The notes below the pieces were generated by a model that was not told the DNA's origin, did not search any database, and was given only the letters and a program-made list of their open reading frames with translations. A stretch of 64,000 nucleotides of DNA from Bog-473 sp963726135 (GTDB lineage: Bacteria; Actinomycetota; Acidimicrobiia; Acidimicrobiales; RAAP-2): contig CAVSBE010000008.1 in the NCBI GenBank assembly GCA_963726135.1, forward strand, positions 1,178,001 to 1,242,000, given 5' to 3'. The translations under genes were made by a program, and so were the position numbers. This document shows, in pieces, positions 16,935 through 26,031 of this stretch (positions within the stretch are counted from its first letter, which is position 1; every line of letters begins with the position of its first letter).

Positions 16935-17570
16935 TCAGCGGTTCGGCTGAGGCGTCACCCGCAGGTACGGCTTGAGGGCCTTCCAGCCCTTGGGGAAGCG
17001 GTCCTTGGCCTCGTCGTCGCTCACCGCCGGCACGATGATGACGTCCTCGCCCTCGGTCCAGTTGACCGGCGTGGCCACCTTGTAGTCGGCCGTCAGCTGC
17101 AGCGAGTCGAGCACGCGGATGATCTCGTCGACGTTGCGCCCGGTGGAGGCTGGATACGTCAGCGTGAGCTTGACCTTCTTGTCCGGCCCGATGATGAACA
17201 CCGAGCGCACCGTCAGGGTGTCGTTGGCGTTCGGGTGGATCATGTCGTAGAGGTCCGCCACCTTGCGGTCCTCGTCGCCGATCAGCGGGAAGGCGAGGGC
17301 CGAGCCCTGCGTCTCCTCGATGTCGCCGGCCCAGCCCTTGTGGGACTCGACCGAGTCGACCGAGATGCCGATGAGCTTGGTGTTGCGCTTGTCGAATTCG
17401 GGCTTGGCCTTGGAGAACGCACCCAGCTCGGTCGTGCAGACCGGCGTGAAGTCCTTCGGGTGGGAGAAGAGGATCCCCCAGCTGTCGCCGAGCCATTCGT
17501 GGAAGTTGATGGTGCCGTCGGTGGTGTCGGCCGTGAAATCGGGAGCGGTGTCCCCGAGTCGTACTGCCAT
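16935..17570 (-). CDS. 1-Cys peroxiredoxin (Prx6/AhpC-TSA family)
   Basis: This 211-residue cytoplasmic enzyme reduces peroxides through a single active cysteine. The catalytic site is HPKDFTPVCTTELG with Cys45, preceded by the thioredoxin-fold start LGDTAPDFTADTTDG. The long C-terminal domain (PYLRVTPQP at the end, NVDEIIRVLDSLQLT in the middle) and lack of a second conserved Cys place it in the Prx6 group. The open frame extends far upstream, but the ATG used has AGGAGG five bases before it and begins the conserved MAVRLGDTAPDF. It stands alone with a strong hairpin after it. Confidence 0.94.
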   Translation of the reverse strand: MAVRLGDTAPDFTADTTDGTINFHEWLGDSWGILFSHPKDFTPVCTTELGAFSKAKPEFDKRNTKLIGISVDSVESHKGWAGDIEETQGSALAFPLIGDEDRKVADLYDMIHPNANDTLTVRSVFIIGPDKKVKLTLTYPASTGRNVDEIIRVLDSLQLTADYKVATPVNWTEGEDVIIVPAVSDDEAKDRFPKGWKALKPYLRVTPQPNR

Positions 17571-17756
17571 GTGTCCTCCTGGTGTCGTGACGCTTCGTAG
17601 TGCGAGGTCCGACCTTACCGGGCGCGCCGGCAATTGTCGACACGATTGGTCATATTTGTGGACCGGACGGCGGGGGCTGGGAAAAGACCTTCTCACCTGG
17701 GAGTGGACTGGAAATCGATGTGCGGACACCCCTCCGCGCCGTGCGAGAATGCCCTC

Positions 17757-18584
17757 ATGGAACCCGAGCCGCCCGCGGCCGAACCCTCGGCGGGACGCTA
17801 CGTGCCGTACCGGGCCGACACGCTCGTCGTCGAGCACGACGGCCCTGTCACCGTGGTCACCGTCAACCGGCCCGAGCGGCGCAATGCCGTCGACAGCGTC
17901 TGCGCCGACCAGCTCAGGGAAGCCTTCGTGGCCTTCGACGAGGACGAGGACCGCTCCGTGGCGGTGCTGACCGGTGCCGAGGGGTCGTTCTGCGCCGGCG
18001 CCGACCTCAAGGCGGTGGCCGAAGGCGACCGCCGGCCCATCCCGGACCGGGGGCCCGCTCCGATGGGCCCGACGCGCCTGACCGTCTCCAAGCCGGTCGT
18101 CGCTGCCGTCGAGGGGTATGCCGTAGCCGGCGGGATTGAGCTCGCCCTCTGGTGCGACCTCCGCGTGGCGGCCGAGGACGCCGTCTTCGGTGTGTTCTGC
18201 CGCCGCTTCGGCGTGCCGCTGTGCGACCTCGGCACGGTGCGGCTGCCCCGCATCGTGGGCCACGGCCGTGCCATGGACCTCATCCTCACCGGCCGCGCGG
18301 TCGGGGCCCCCGAGGCACTGGCCATGGGGCTGGTCAGCCGGGTCGTCGCTCCCGGCCAGGCGCTGGTCGAGGCCGTGACACTGGCCCACCAGCTCGCGGC
18401 GCTCCCTCAGGTGTGCCTCCGCTCCGATCGGATGAGTGCGCTCGAACAATGGGGGCTGACCGAGGATGACGCCGCCGTCGGGGAGGCGCGACGCGGGCGC
18501 GACGTCATCCGGAGCGGCGAGACGCTTGCCGGCGCTGCTCGATTTGCGGGGGGTGCGGGCCGCGGTGGCCTTGCGCTCGACTGA
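17757..18584 (+). CDS. Enoyl-CoA hydratase/isomerase family protein (crotonase)
   Basis: This 275-residue protein has the crotonase fold. VVTVNRPERRNAVDS is the family opening, GSFCAGADLKAVAEG the first oxyanion-hole segment and AVEGYAVAGGIELALWCDLR the second, with the Glu in GGIEL. The usual second catalytic Glu region is changed (GVPLCDLGTVRLPRIVG), so hydration activity is uncertain and another crotonase reaction is possible. The ATG used starts just before a proline-rich lead-in; upstream sequence in the same frame is not conserved. It overlaps the next gene's start slightly. Confidence 0.87.
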   Translation: MEPEPPAAEPSAGRYVPYRADTLVVEHDGPVTVVTVNRPERRNAVDSVCADQLREAFVAFDEDEDRSVAVLTGAEGSFCAGADLKAVAEGDRRPIPDRGPAPMGPTRLTVSKPVVAAVEGYAVAGGIELALWCDLRVAAEDAVFGVFCRRFGVPLCDLGTVRLPRIVGHGRAMDLILTGRAVGAPEALAMGLVSRVVAPGQALVEAVTLAHQLAALPQVCLRSDRMSALEQWGLTEDDAAVGEARRGRDVIRSGETLAGAARFAGGAGRGGLALD

Positions 18585-19326
18585 CCCGGTGCAAGACGGA
18601 CAGACCGCGGCGCGGCACCCGACGGTCGCCGCGTTCGACTTCGACGGCACGCTGACCGACTCCGGGAGCGTGTTCCCGTTCCTGGTCGACCTGCGCGGCG
18701 CCTGGCCGGTGCTGCGGGCCGTGGTCCGCTTCTCGCCCGAGCTCGTTCGTGCTGCGCTGGTCGGGGGCTCGACGGCGGACGACGCGAAGGAGCGGTTGTT
18801 CCGCCGCCTCCTCGGAGGCCTCTCCGTCGAAGTGGTCGAACGCCGCTCCGCGGCGTTCGCCCGTCGCCACCTGCAGCGGCACTTGCGTGAGGACACCCGG
18901 CGGCGCCTCGAGTGGCACCGCAGACAGGGACACCACATCGTCATCGTCTCCGCCTCGCCCGAGTGCTACGTCAGCCCGGCCGGCGACGACCTCGGGGTCG
19001 ACGGCGTCGTGGCCACGCGTCTGGCCGTCGGCGGCGGCGGGCTCCTCACGGGGGGCTACGAGGGGAAGAACTGCCGTGGGGCCGAAAAGTACGCCCGCCT
19101 GGTCGTCTACCTCCGCGCGCGAGGCCTGCTTTCGAACAACGGCGGCGAACAACCGGTGCTGTGGGCCTACGGCAACAGCCGCGGCGACCTGCGGCTCCTC
19201 AACGCGGCGGACCACGGCGTCGACGCCGGTCGGCTCGGCCCTCTCGGCCGGCTGCGCCGGTTCCCCCGCCTTTCTGCCCTTGCCGCGTCAGCCGGGAGTG
19301 GCCGCGATGCCGACGACGTGGCCTGA
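18565..19326 (+). CDS. HAD-IB family phosphatase (SerB-like)
   Basis: This protein of about 253 residues carries the HAD motifs AAFDFDGTLTDSG (nucleophile Asp and acid/base Asp), IVIVSASPECYV (motif II Ser) and YGNSRGDLRLLNAAD (motif IV Asp with the GNSxxD form of the HAD-IB group). Related proteins dephosphorylate phosphoserine or lysophospholipids. The start is unsure: the frame opens further upstream inside the crotonase gene, and the GTG at 18565 has a G-rich site before it; a GTG at 18589 is also possible. Its 3' end overlaps the convergent SpoIID-like gene by 39 bases. Confidence 0.8.
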   Translation: MALRSTDPVQDGQTAARHPTVAAFDFDGTLTDSGSVFPFLVDLRGAWPVLRAVVRFSPELVRAALVGGSTADDAKERLFRRLLGGLSVEVVERRSAAFARRHLQRHLREDTRRRLEWHRRQGHHIVIVSASPECYVSPAGDDLGVDGVVATRLAVGGGGLLTGGYEGKNCRGAEKYARLVVYLRARGLLSNNGGEQPVLWAYGNSRGDLRLLNAADHGVDAGRLGPLGRLRRFPRLSALAASAGSGRDADDVA

Positions 19327-21435
19327 ATAGCCGCTGACCACGGTGGTGACGTCCCCGAAGTAGGGCGCGTCGCCATAGGCGAAGGCCTGCCCGCTCCCGT
19401 TGACGGCGTCGAAGCCCTGGCCGCTGAAGTCAGGAATGAGGCCGGTCATCGGGCTCCGCATGCTGCTCAGCGGGGGCGAGACGCTTGAGACGCCCACCTG
19501 GGGCGCGTCCCCGAAGGTGTACGCGGTGCCGTTGGCACCGAGGACCCAGTAGCCCCCGCCGTCGGGTGTCGGGGCCACCCCGACCAGTGCGGTAGCGGGC
19601 GGTGCGCCGCCGAGAGACCCGAAGAAGCCGGCGTCGCCGAAGGCGAAGACGCCGCCGTCGGACGCGATGAGCCAGTAGCCCCCTCCGTCGCGCGTCGGCA
19701 CCATGCCGATGACCGGCTTGTTGAGCAGGAGGCTGCCTGTGCTGCCGTAGAAGCCCGCGTCGCCGTAGGCGAAGATCCCCCCGTCGGACGCGACCAGCCA
19801 GTAGCCGCCGCCGTTGGGGGTGACCGCCATGCCGACCATCGGCTTGTTGAGCCGGATGTTCCCGGTGCTGCCGTGGAACGTCGCGTCGCCGAAGCTGAAC
19901 ACGCCGCCGTCGGTTGCGACCTCCCAGTAGCCGCCGGCATCGTGCGTCGACGCCATCCCCACGACCGGCTGGTTCAGGCGCATCCCCCCGGTGCTCCCAT
20001 GGAACTGCGCGTTGCCGAAGCTGAACACGCCGCCGTCGGATGCGTTGATCCAGTAGCCGCCGACGCCGCCGCTCGATTGCAGGCCGACCGTGCTCACGCC
20101 ACCCGGCAGGCTGCCCAGCCTGGCAGGGGCGTAGTAGTGGCTCACGATCTGCTGGTAGGTCCAGTTGCCGTTGCCATGGTCTTGCCCGATGGCGTAGCCC
20201 AGCGCGCCCCACTGCCCCATCCCGATACCGTGACCCCACCCCTGACCCGAGATGGAGACGGCGGAACCGTTGCTCACGCCCACCGCGAAGAGGTCCGAGT
20301 TGAGGCCGAGGTCGACGTAGAACTCGGTGCCGGGAATCGTGATGGTCCCCCCGGTTCCGCTGAGCGTGATGGTGTCCACGCGTCCGTAGGAGGCGTCGTA
20401 GGGATGGCCCGGATCGGAGGTCGCGCCGCCAAAGCCGATGAAGGCGCCGATCTGGGGCCACGCCGCCTGAATGGCGGTGTAGCTGATCGACGTCGTCCAC
20501 TGGTGGTTGGTGTTGCAGGCACCGGTCACGCACACCGCGTCGCCGTCGTCGGGCACCGGGGTGAACGGCGACTGCTGGTTGGCACTCGAGGTGTAACCGC
20601 CCGTCGACGAGGAGTACTCGGTGGTGGCGATCGTGCCGTTGGGCATGATCATGACCTGGCCGGCGGTGTCGTTGGCGGCGGCGACGCTCGACGACGTCTC
20701 GTACTCGGTGCCGCGGTAGGACTGGCAGGTGAGGTCACACGTGTCCGCGTAGCCCCCGTAGCCGCCGAGGTCGGCCAGGACGTAGGAGCGGACCGCGACG
20801 GCCTGGGCCTCGAGCTCCTGGAAGCCCCAGTTCATCCCCTGGGGGCCGGCACCACCGAGGCTGGCCCAGCTCGAGGGCGACTCGCCGGGCACCGTGTCCG
20901 CCACGTACTGCTCGAGCAGCAGCGTGTTGACCGTCCTTGCTTGACCGAGCGAGTTGTAGAGCGCCGTCAACGTCCCGTGCACGATGGGGCTGTTGCTGGC
21001 GACACACAATTGGAGGAGCCCGCCGCTGACCGGCGTCGCGGTGGGCGCGGTCTGATTGGTCGACACCTGGGTCCACGGCCCGCCACACCCGGCTGCGGTG
21101 TCGACCGCCCATGTCCCCGCGGTCTGGCGGAAGCGGACTGCGGACGCGTCGGCCACTCCGGGCGCCGACACGCCGCCCAGCGACTCGACGATGACATCGA
21201 GGCCGTCGTTCTCGGTCATGGCGATCCGCACGCTGCTTCCGTCACCTGGCAGGGCATGGGCCCGCGATGCGGGGAGAAGTGGCACAGACGGCCGGCTAGG
21301 AGCGGAGAGATCGGCCGACGCAGGCGATGCCGACACGATCAGGGCGGCGGGCACCACCAAGAGGGCGGAGAGCCCGAGCACGGACGGCACCCGGCGCGCC
21401 AGGCACGGGCGCGCCGGGGGGAGGTGGTCCATCAC
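19288..21435 (-). CDS. Secreted SpoIID/LytB-domain protein with six C-terminal GYWLVASDGG repeats
   Basis: The 715-residue precursor starts with a signal peptide (RRVPSVLGLSALLVVPAALI, ending ASPASA). Residues about 150-430 form a SpoIID/LytB domain: LLLEQYVADTVPGESPSSW, LEAQAVAVRSYVLADLGG, YSSSTGGYT and GQGWGHGIGMGQWGALGYA are its conserved blocks. SpoIID cuts peptidoglycan glycan strands; other LytB-like proteins stimulate amidases. The last 240 residues are six 42-residue repeats, five clear and one degenerate (GQGFDAVNGSGQAFAYGDA). I infer a secreted wall-remodelling enzyme in which the repeats form a binding platform. It is divergent to a GT4 gene at the edge of the glycan locus. Confidence 0.88.
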   Translation of the reverse strand: MMDHLPPARPCLARRVPSVLGLSALLVVPAALIVSASPASADLSAPSRPSVPLLPASRAHALPGDGSSVRIAMTENDGLDVIVESLGGVSAPGVADASAVRFRQTAGTWAVDTAAGCGGPWTQVSTNQTAPTATPVSGGLLQLCVASNSPIVHGTLTALYNSLGQARTVNTLLLEQYVADTVPGESPSSWASLGGAGPQGMNWGFQELEAQAVAVRSYVLADLGGYGGYADTCDLTCQSYRGTEYETSSSVAAANDTAGQVMIMPNGTIATTEYSSSTGGYTSSANQQSPFTPVPDDGDAVCVTGACNTNHQWTTSISYTAIQAAWPQIGAFIGFGGATSDPGHPYDASYGRVDTITLSGTGGTITIPGTEFYVDLGLNSDLFAVGVSNGSAVSISGQGWGHGIGMGQWGALGYAIGQDHGNGNWTYQQIVSHYYAPARLGSLPGGVSTVGLQSSGGVGGYWINASDGGVFSFGNAQFHGSTGGMRLNQPVVGMASTHDAGGYWEVATDGGVFSFGDATFHGSTGNIRLNKPMVGMAVTPNGGGYWLVASDGGIFAYGDAGFYGSTGSLLLNKPVIGMVPTRDGGGYWLIASDGGVFAFGDAGFFGSLGGAPPATALVGVAPTPDGGGYWVLGANGTAYTFGDAPQVGVSSVSPPLSSMRSPMTGLIPDFSGQGFDAVNGSGQAFAYGDAPYFGDVTTVVSGYSGHVVGIAATPG
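19291..20075 (-). repeat. Six 42-codon tandem repeats in the SpoIID-like gene
   Basis: The repeats encode GGYWxVASDGGVFSFGDAxFxGSTG-type units. They are more diverged from each other at DNA level than those at 5515-6245, and the last two units have lost part of the consensus. Confidence 0.82.
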
Positions 21436-21535
21436 GATGGGTCAAGGCTACCGGGACGGCTTCCACGAATTGGTGCATACGCCGGCGTGCGGCGAGGCAA
21501 TCGGGTTGCGAGAGGCGCTTGTACACTGCGGTGCC

Positions 21536-22618
21536 GTGCGGGTCGACCAGGTCATACCGTCGCTCGCGAGCCGCGACGCCATCGGGGTCAGCGCGCTGAA
21601 CCTGCGCGATGGATTGCGCGCTGCGGGCATCGACTCGGACATCTACTACGGGAGCCACACGCCCGACGTCAGGCACGAGGGGCGGCCCGTTATCGAGCTC
21701 GGGCGGGCGATTCGAGACCGGTGGCTGTTGTATCAAGCTTCGATTGGGAGCCCGGTCTACGACATCCTCGCGGCACGGGCCGAGCCCAAGCTCGTGAACT
21801 ACCACAACATCACGCCCGCGGCGCTGCTGCGCGACTGGGAGCCGGCCGTGGCCTACGAGGCCGCGCTGGGACGCACGCAGCTGGCCCGCCTTGCCCCCCA
21901 GAGCCGCTTCGCCGTCGCGGACTCGGCCTTCAACGAGTCGGAGCTCGAGGCCTTGGGCTACGCGGGGACCGCCGTGGTCCCGCTGCTGATCGACATGCAC
22001 GCGAAGAGCGACGAGCCCGACGCCGAGCTCGCGGCTTCGTTGGCGCGCCGCAAGGAGCGCGAGGGCGGTGCCGATCTTCTCTACGTGGGAAAGATCTCGC
22101 CGCACAAGGCGCCGCACGACCTGGTCAAGATGCTCGACGTCCTGCGCCGTGTGGCTGACCCGGCCGCACGCCTGCACCTGATCGGCTCCCCGCTCGGCGT
22201 GACCTACGAGCCGGCGTTGCGCGCGTTCATCGGGGAACTCGGGCTCACCTCGGCCGTCAGCCTCCCCGGCTCGGTCAGCGGCGCAGAGCTCGAGGCGTAC
22301 TTCCGAGCGGCGGACGTCTTCGTGATGGCGTCGGACCATGAGGGGTTCTGCGTTCCGCTGGCCGAGGCCATGGGCCACGGGGTCCCGATCGTCGCCTACG
22401 GCGTCACCGCGGTCCCAGAGACCGTGGGCGGGGCCGGGCTGGTGCTTCCCGACAAGTCTCCCGTGCCGTTCGCGACCGCCGTCGGCCGGGTGCTCGAGGA
22501 CGCCACGCTGCGAAATGTCCTCGTTGAGGCCGGCACGGAGCGAGCGTCCGGTTTCGACCTGGCGGCATCGACGAGGCGCTTCGTGTCGCTGGTGCAGCAG
22601 GCCGTCGGCGCCTCCTGA
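21536..22618 (+). CDS. Glycosyltransferase family 4
   Basis: This GT-B enzyme of about 360 residues has the N-terminal signature VIPSLASRDAIGVSALNLRD, the acceptor-side PKLVNYHNITPAALLRDWE and the C-terminal donor domain with DLLYVGKISPHKAPHDLV and SDHEGFCVPLAEAMGHGVPI, the E-x7-E motif that binds the nucleotide sugar. It is a paralogue of three other GT4 genes nearby (the NYHN and HEGFCVPL segments recur). The frame is open far upstream, but the GTG chosen aligns with the start of the paralogues; no good ribosome-binding site is seen, so the start is tentative. It is divergent from the SpoIID-like gene. Confidence 0.86.
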   Translation: MRVDQVIPSLASRDAIGVSALNLRDGLRAAGIDSDIYYGSHTPDVRHEGRPVIELGRAIRDRWLLYQASIGSPVYDILAARAEPKLVNYHNITPAALLRDWEPAVAYEAALGRTQLARLAPQSRFAVADSAFNESELEALGYAGTAVVPLLIDMHAKSDEPDAELAASLARRKEREGGADLLYVGKISPHKAPHDLVKMLDVLRRVADPAARLHLIGSPLGVTYEPALRAFIGELGLTSAVSLPGSVSGAELEAYFRAADVFVMASDHEGFCVPLAEAMGHGVPIVAYGVTAVPETVGGAGLVLPDKSPVPFATAVGRVLEDATLRNVLVEAGTERASGFDLAASTRRFVSLVQQAVGAS

Positions 22619-22762
22619 GTCCCGGGACCGTGGACCCCGGCGACGCCGCCGTCTGCATTTTGCGCATCGGGGCAGCTCGCAGCTGGCCCCTTGCATCCGC
22701 CGACATCTTTTCGGAACTCTAAATAGATTCGTGGATAGTTCCCAAGAAGGCGTGCCCCACGC

Positions 22763-23839
22763 TCAGCCCCCGAGGGCAGCAACGAGGTCCACGGCCCGGT
22801 CGCCCGCCGAGGGAAGATCGAGCCCGGCCACGCGGCGCAGGGCCGCTTCGGCCAGCGTCTCCTTGAGCCCGGGCTCGCCGAGCACGCGGGCCACGGCGCC
22901 GGCCAGGGCCGACGGGTCCGTGGTGTCGACCAGCAGGCCGCCATCGCCCACGACCTCCGGGAGCGCCCCGATCCGGCTGGCCACGACCGGCAACCCGAGC
23001 GTCATGGCCTCGATCGCAGGCACGCCGAAACCCTCGTGTTGCGACGTCATGACGAGCACGTCGGAGTCGGCCATGGTGGCCGCGAGCTCCGCGTCGCTGA
23101 GAGCACCGCTGAAGGTCACGGCGTCGTGGAGGCCGAGCTCGTCGACGAAGCGATGCAGGGCGGCCGTGTACGACGGCACCACGGGGCGACCCACGACCTC
23201 GAGCGTTGCCCGCGGATCGTGACGGTCCCGGGAGACGAGGAGCGCCATCGCGGCGAGCTCGATGCCCTTGTTGGGGGCGAGGCGGCCCACGCTGATCCAG
23301 CGGGCGCCCGGTCGGTGCGGCGCCGGCGCTGGAGTCGGCGCCGGCGCCCCTGATCTCCCCGAGCCCGACGGCATGATGGCGGCGGGTGGGACCACCGCGG
23401 TCCGGACGTAGCCGGCCTGGCGGAGCTCGTTCTCATTGAACGACGACACCGCAAGGCCGAGGGCGGCACGCGGCGCCAGCCCCCGCAGCTCCAGCTGGGC
23501 CCGCAGCTGGTGGCGCGCCATGCCGTTGTCCCAAGCGGCGTAGAGATCCGGCGGCGTCACGTTGTGATAGTTCACGACCAGCGGTTCGGGGCGCGCCTGC
23601 AGCCACGAGGCGATCGCCGACGCAGTGGCGAATTGGTAGATGAGGACGTCCCCGCTCTCGGCTTCCTGCGAGTAGCTGGCGAAGGGGCGCGTCTCTGACT
23701 CCGTCTCGGGGTCGTCCAACTCAACGTAAATCCGCGAGGAGATGCCGCGCCCGGCCATGACCTCGCGCAGGCGCAGCGTGTGGCGGCCGACCGCGTCGCC
23801 GCGGTGCAGCATCGGGACGAATTGGTGGATACCGCTCAC
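22763..23839 (-). CDS. Glycosyltransferase family 4
   Basis: This 358-residue enzyme has GIHQFVPMLHRGDAVGRHTL at its start, EPLVVNYHNVTPPDLY in the N-domain, WISVGRLAPNKGIELAAMAL at the domain border and TSQHEGFGVPAIEAMTLGLP as the donor-binding E-x7-E motif. It is the last gene of a minus-strand operon of methyltransferase and two GT4s; its GTG overlaps the stop of the preceding gene (GTGA). An Ala/Pro-rich linker (APAPTPAPAPH) sits between the domains. It is likely to add a sugar to the same exported glycan as its neighbours. Confidence 0.9.
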   Translation of the reverse strand: MSGIHQFVPMLHRGDAVGRHTLRLREVMAGRGISSRIYVELDDPETESETRPFASYSQEAESGDVLIYQFATASAIASWLQARPEPLVVNYHNVTPPDLYAAWDNGMARHQLRAQLELRGLAPRAALGLAVSSFNENELRQAGYVRTAVVPPAAIMPSGSGRSGAPAPTPAPAPHRPGARWISVGRLAPNKGIELAAMALLVSRDRHDPRATLEVVGRPVVPSYTAALHRFVDELGLHDAVTFSGALSDAELAATMADSDVLVMTSQHEGFGVPAIEAMTLGLPVVASRIGALPEVVGDGGLLVDTTDPSALAGAVARVLGEPGLKETLAEAALRRVAGLDLPSAGDRAVDLVAALGG

Positions 23840-24933
23840 GACTGTGCTGCGGCGTGCTCGGTCAACGGCACCAGCAGGTTGACGAACCGGTCGGCCGCAG
23901 TCTCGAGATCGAGCTGCGCCAGGCGCCGGCGCCCTGCCTCCGTGATGGCATCGCGACGGGCGGAGTCGGTCAGCACCGCGGCGATGGATGCGGCCAATGC
24001 GTACGGGTCCTTGTCGGTGACCAGGACCCCAGCACCCCCCAACACTTCGGGGACCGCGCCCTGGTCGAAGGCGACCACGGGCAGGCCGGCGGACATGGCT
24101 TCGACCACCGGCACGCAGAAGCCCTCGTGCTCGGAGGTCACGACGAGCACGTCGGCCGTGGCGTAGGCCGACGCCACCGTGGTGTCGCTCGCATGACCGG
24201 TGAAGCGGACCGCGCCGGCCAGGCCCAACTCGGCCACGTAGCGGTGCAGCGCGGCGACGTAGGAGTCGGTCGCGGGCTTGCCGATGATGTGCAGCGTCGC
24301 GTTGGGGTCGCCATGGGCTCGTGCCACCGCGAGCGCGGCGACCGTGCTCTCGAGCGCCTTGTTGGGCGACACCCGGCCGACGGCCAGCCAGCGCGCACCG
24401 CCACCGGTCACCTCGGGAGGGGAAGCACGGGTCGCGTGGCTGTTCCCGGCAGTCATGGCGGCATCGAGAGCCGCCGAGGGTGGGATCACCGCCGTGGTGG
24501 TGAAGCCGACCTCAGCCAGGTGGGCCTCGTTGTAGGCCGAGTCGGCCACGGCCAGGGCCGCGCGCGGCGCCAGCACGCGCAGGTCACCCTGGGCACGCAG
24601 CTGCCCGAGAGCGAGATGGTTGTCCCACGGCGCCATCAGCTCGGGGGGCGTGATGTTGTGGTAGTTGACCACCAGGGTCTCGGACCGTCCGGCCAGCCAG
24701 GGCGCCATGGCCGAGGCCGTGGCGAACTGGTAGACGACGACGTCTCCGGGCTGGGCCGCCTCGGGGTAGGAGAGCACGGGAAGGGCCTCCCCCGCCGTCT
24801 CGGCGTCGAGCGTGTCGACATAGATCTCCGAGCGGAACCCGCGCCTCCGCGTCGCGTCGCGTAGGCGCAGTGTGTGCCGCCCCACCGCATCGCCGCGGTG
24901 TAGAACCGGGACGAAGTGGTGGATGCCGGTCAC
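23836..24933 (-). CDS. Glycosyltransferase family 4
   Basis: The 365-residue product begins VTGIHHFVPVLHRGDAVGRH and shares YQFATASAMAPWL, ETLVVNYHNITPPELMAPWD, LAVGRVSPNKALESTVAALA and TSEHEGFCVPVVEAMSAGLP with the next GT4, so the two arose by duplication. In the open reading frame it is fused to upstream sequence, but the GTG at 24933 overlaps the TGA of the frame-corrected methyltransferase and aligns with the paralogues' starts. The enzyme adds a sugar from a nucleotide donor; donor identity is not visible. Confidence 0.88.
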   Translation of the reverse strand: MTGIHHFVPVLHRGDAVGRHTLRLRDATRRRGFRSEIYVDTLDAETAGEALPVLSYPEAAQPGDVVVYQFATASAMAPWLAGRSETLVVNYHNITPPELMAPWDNHLALGQLRAQGDLRVLAPRAALAVADSAYNEAHLAEVGFTTTAVIPPSAALDAAMTAGNSHATRASPPEVTGGGARWLAVGRVSPNKALESTVAALAVARAHGDPNATLHIIGKPATDSYVAALHRYVAELGLAGAVRFTGHASDTTVASAYATADVLVVTSEHEGFCVPVVEAMSAGLPVVAFDQGAVPEVLGGAGVLVTDKDPYALAASIAAVLTDSARRDAITEAGRRRLAQLDLETAADRFVNLLVPLTEHAAAQS

Positions 24934-25959
24934 GAAGGCGTTGCGGCGGACAGGGCGAAACGGCCATCGTTCCCGGTCCCGCCGGGCAGCGGTGCCACCT
25001 CGACGAAACCCGAGCGGTCGAGCAGCAGCTCCCAGGTTGCTTCGTGCAGCGGGCGACCGTGCGCCAGGTCGCGCGCGGGTGCCTCCCACGACGCTGCGAT
25101 CGCCGCGGGCTCCGAGACGATAAGGAGCGGCGCGGCGCGCGCCATGGTGCGCCGGCACTCGAGGAGGAGAGGAATCAATGCGTGCAGGGGAAGCCGGTCG
25201 ACAACCCCGCTCAGGACGATGCCCCCCACTGAGTCCTCGGGCCGGCCGGCCAGGTACTCGGACGCCTCGGCAATCGTGACCGCGTGCCCCCGCTCCAGGG
25301 CGTGGAGCGCGATCGCACCGCGGGGCTCCACCCCGTGCGCCACCCCGCCGCGGGCCGCCGAGCGCGTCGAGGAGGCCGCCCTCGCCGCAGTCCGCGTGCA
25401 CGAGGTCACCCCCGGGAGTGCTCGCCAGCAGGTGCGCAGCGATCGGGCCGGCCCACGGGCCCAATTCGCGGGCCGGGACCAACCAGGCGGCGCCCTCAAC
25501 CGGTCGGTCCTCGTGGGCCAGCCGCTCCTCGAGGGTCGCGACGCGGGCGGAGAGGAAACGGAAGGCCTCGACCACGTGGCCCATGGCCTCTTCGAGCTCG
25601 CTCGGCGAGCTCTCTCGCTGCCGCTCCCTGCCGAGACGCAGCCCGCGCCGGCGCCCCGGTGGCCGCGCACCGGCGGGGCTCTGCGACTCGAGCACGTCGG
25701 ACAGCGCCGACGCACCGGGATGGTAAGGGCCGTAGCGATCGCCGAGATGGGTGAAGGCCGCCAGGAAATTCCACGCGTCGCCCCCCTGGGGTGCCAACCG
25801 CGCGAAAGCAGCGTGGAGCGCCTCCGCCGCACGATCCTGGGCCGCCCCCGCAGTATTGCCAGGGGGGTCCTCGCCGCTGTGGACCCCCGCATGGGGGGTG
25901 TCGCCGTCGGGGGGAAGGGCTGCGGGCACGGCGGTCGATGCTACCGGCGATGCGCTCAC
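24930..25959 (-). pseudogene. SAM-dependent methyltransferase, frameshifted, head of the MTase-GT4-GT4 cassette
   Basis: The N-terminal 200 residues from the GTG include a polar region, a helical segment (ELEEAMGHVVEAFRFLSARV) and the start of the SAM-binding fold, DLVHADCGEGGLLDALGG. The conserved continuation lies in another frame: GAIALHALERGHAVTIAEAS, GGIVLSGVVDRLPLHALIPL and a TGA at 24930 that overlaps the GT4 start. The second methyltransferase of the locus (31660-32673) shows the same order in one frame (ILHAACGDGW, IVLSGTVDGM), which supports a one-base error or mutation in GC-rich DNA at about 25341-25370. It probably modifies or caps the glycan made by the coupled GT4 enzymes. Confidence 0.78.
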
Positions 25960-26031
25960 CGGCCGGGGAGCGCCAATTCGGACTCAGTGGGAGCGACTAC
26001 GTTCTGGGAGCTGAATGGGAACTCGCACGAC

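Noticed and set aside
17571..18944. N-terminal extension of the peroxiredoxin of more than 450 residues
   Set aside because: The upstream sequence is antisense to the crotonase and HAD genes; the ATG at 17570 has a strong ribosome-binding site and gives the normal protein.
19873..22158. Long plus-strand frame opposite the SpoIID-like gene
   Set aside because: It is an antisense shadow of GC-rich coding DNA, rich in Arg, Gly and Ala, with no recognisable domain.
22619..22762. Possible regulatory hairpin GGAACT...AGTTCC between two convergent GT4 genes
   Set aside because: The arms are only six bases with an 18-base gap, too weak to annotate.
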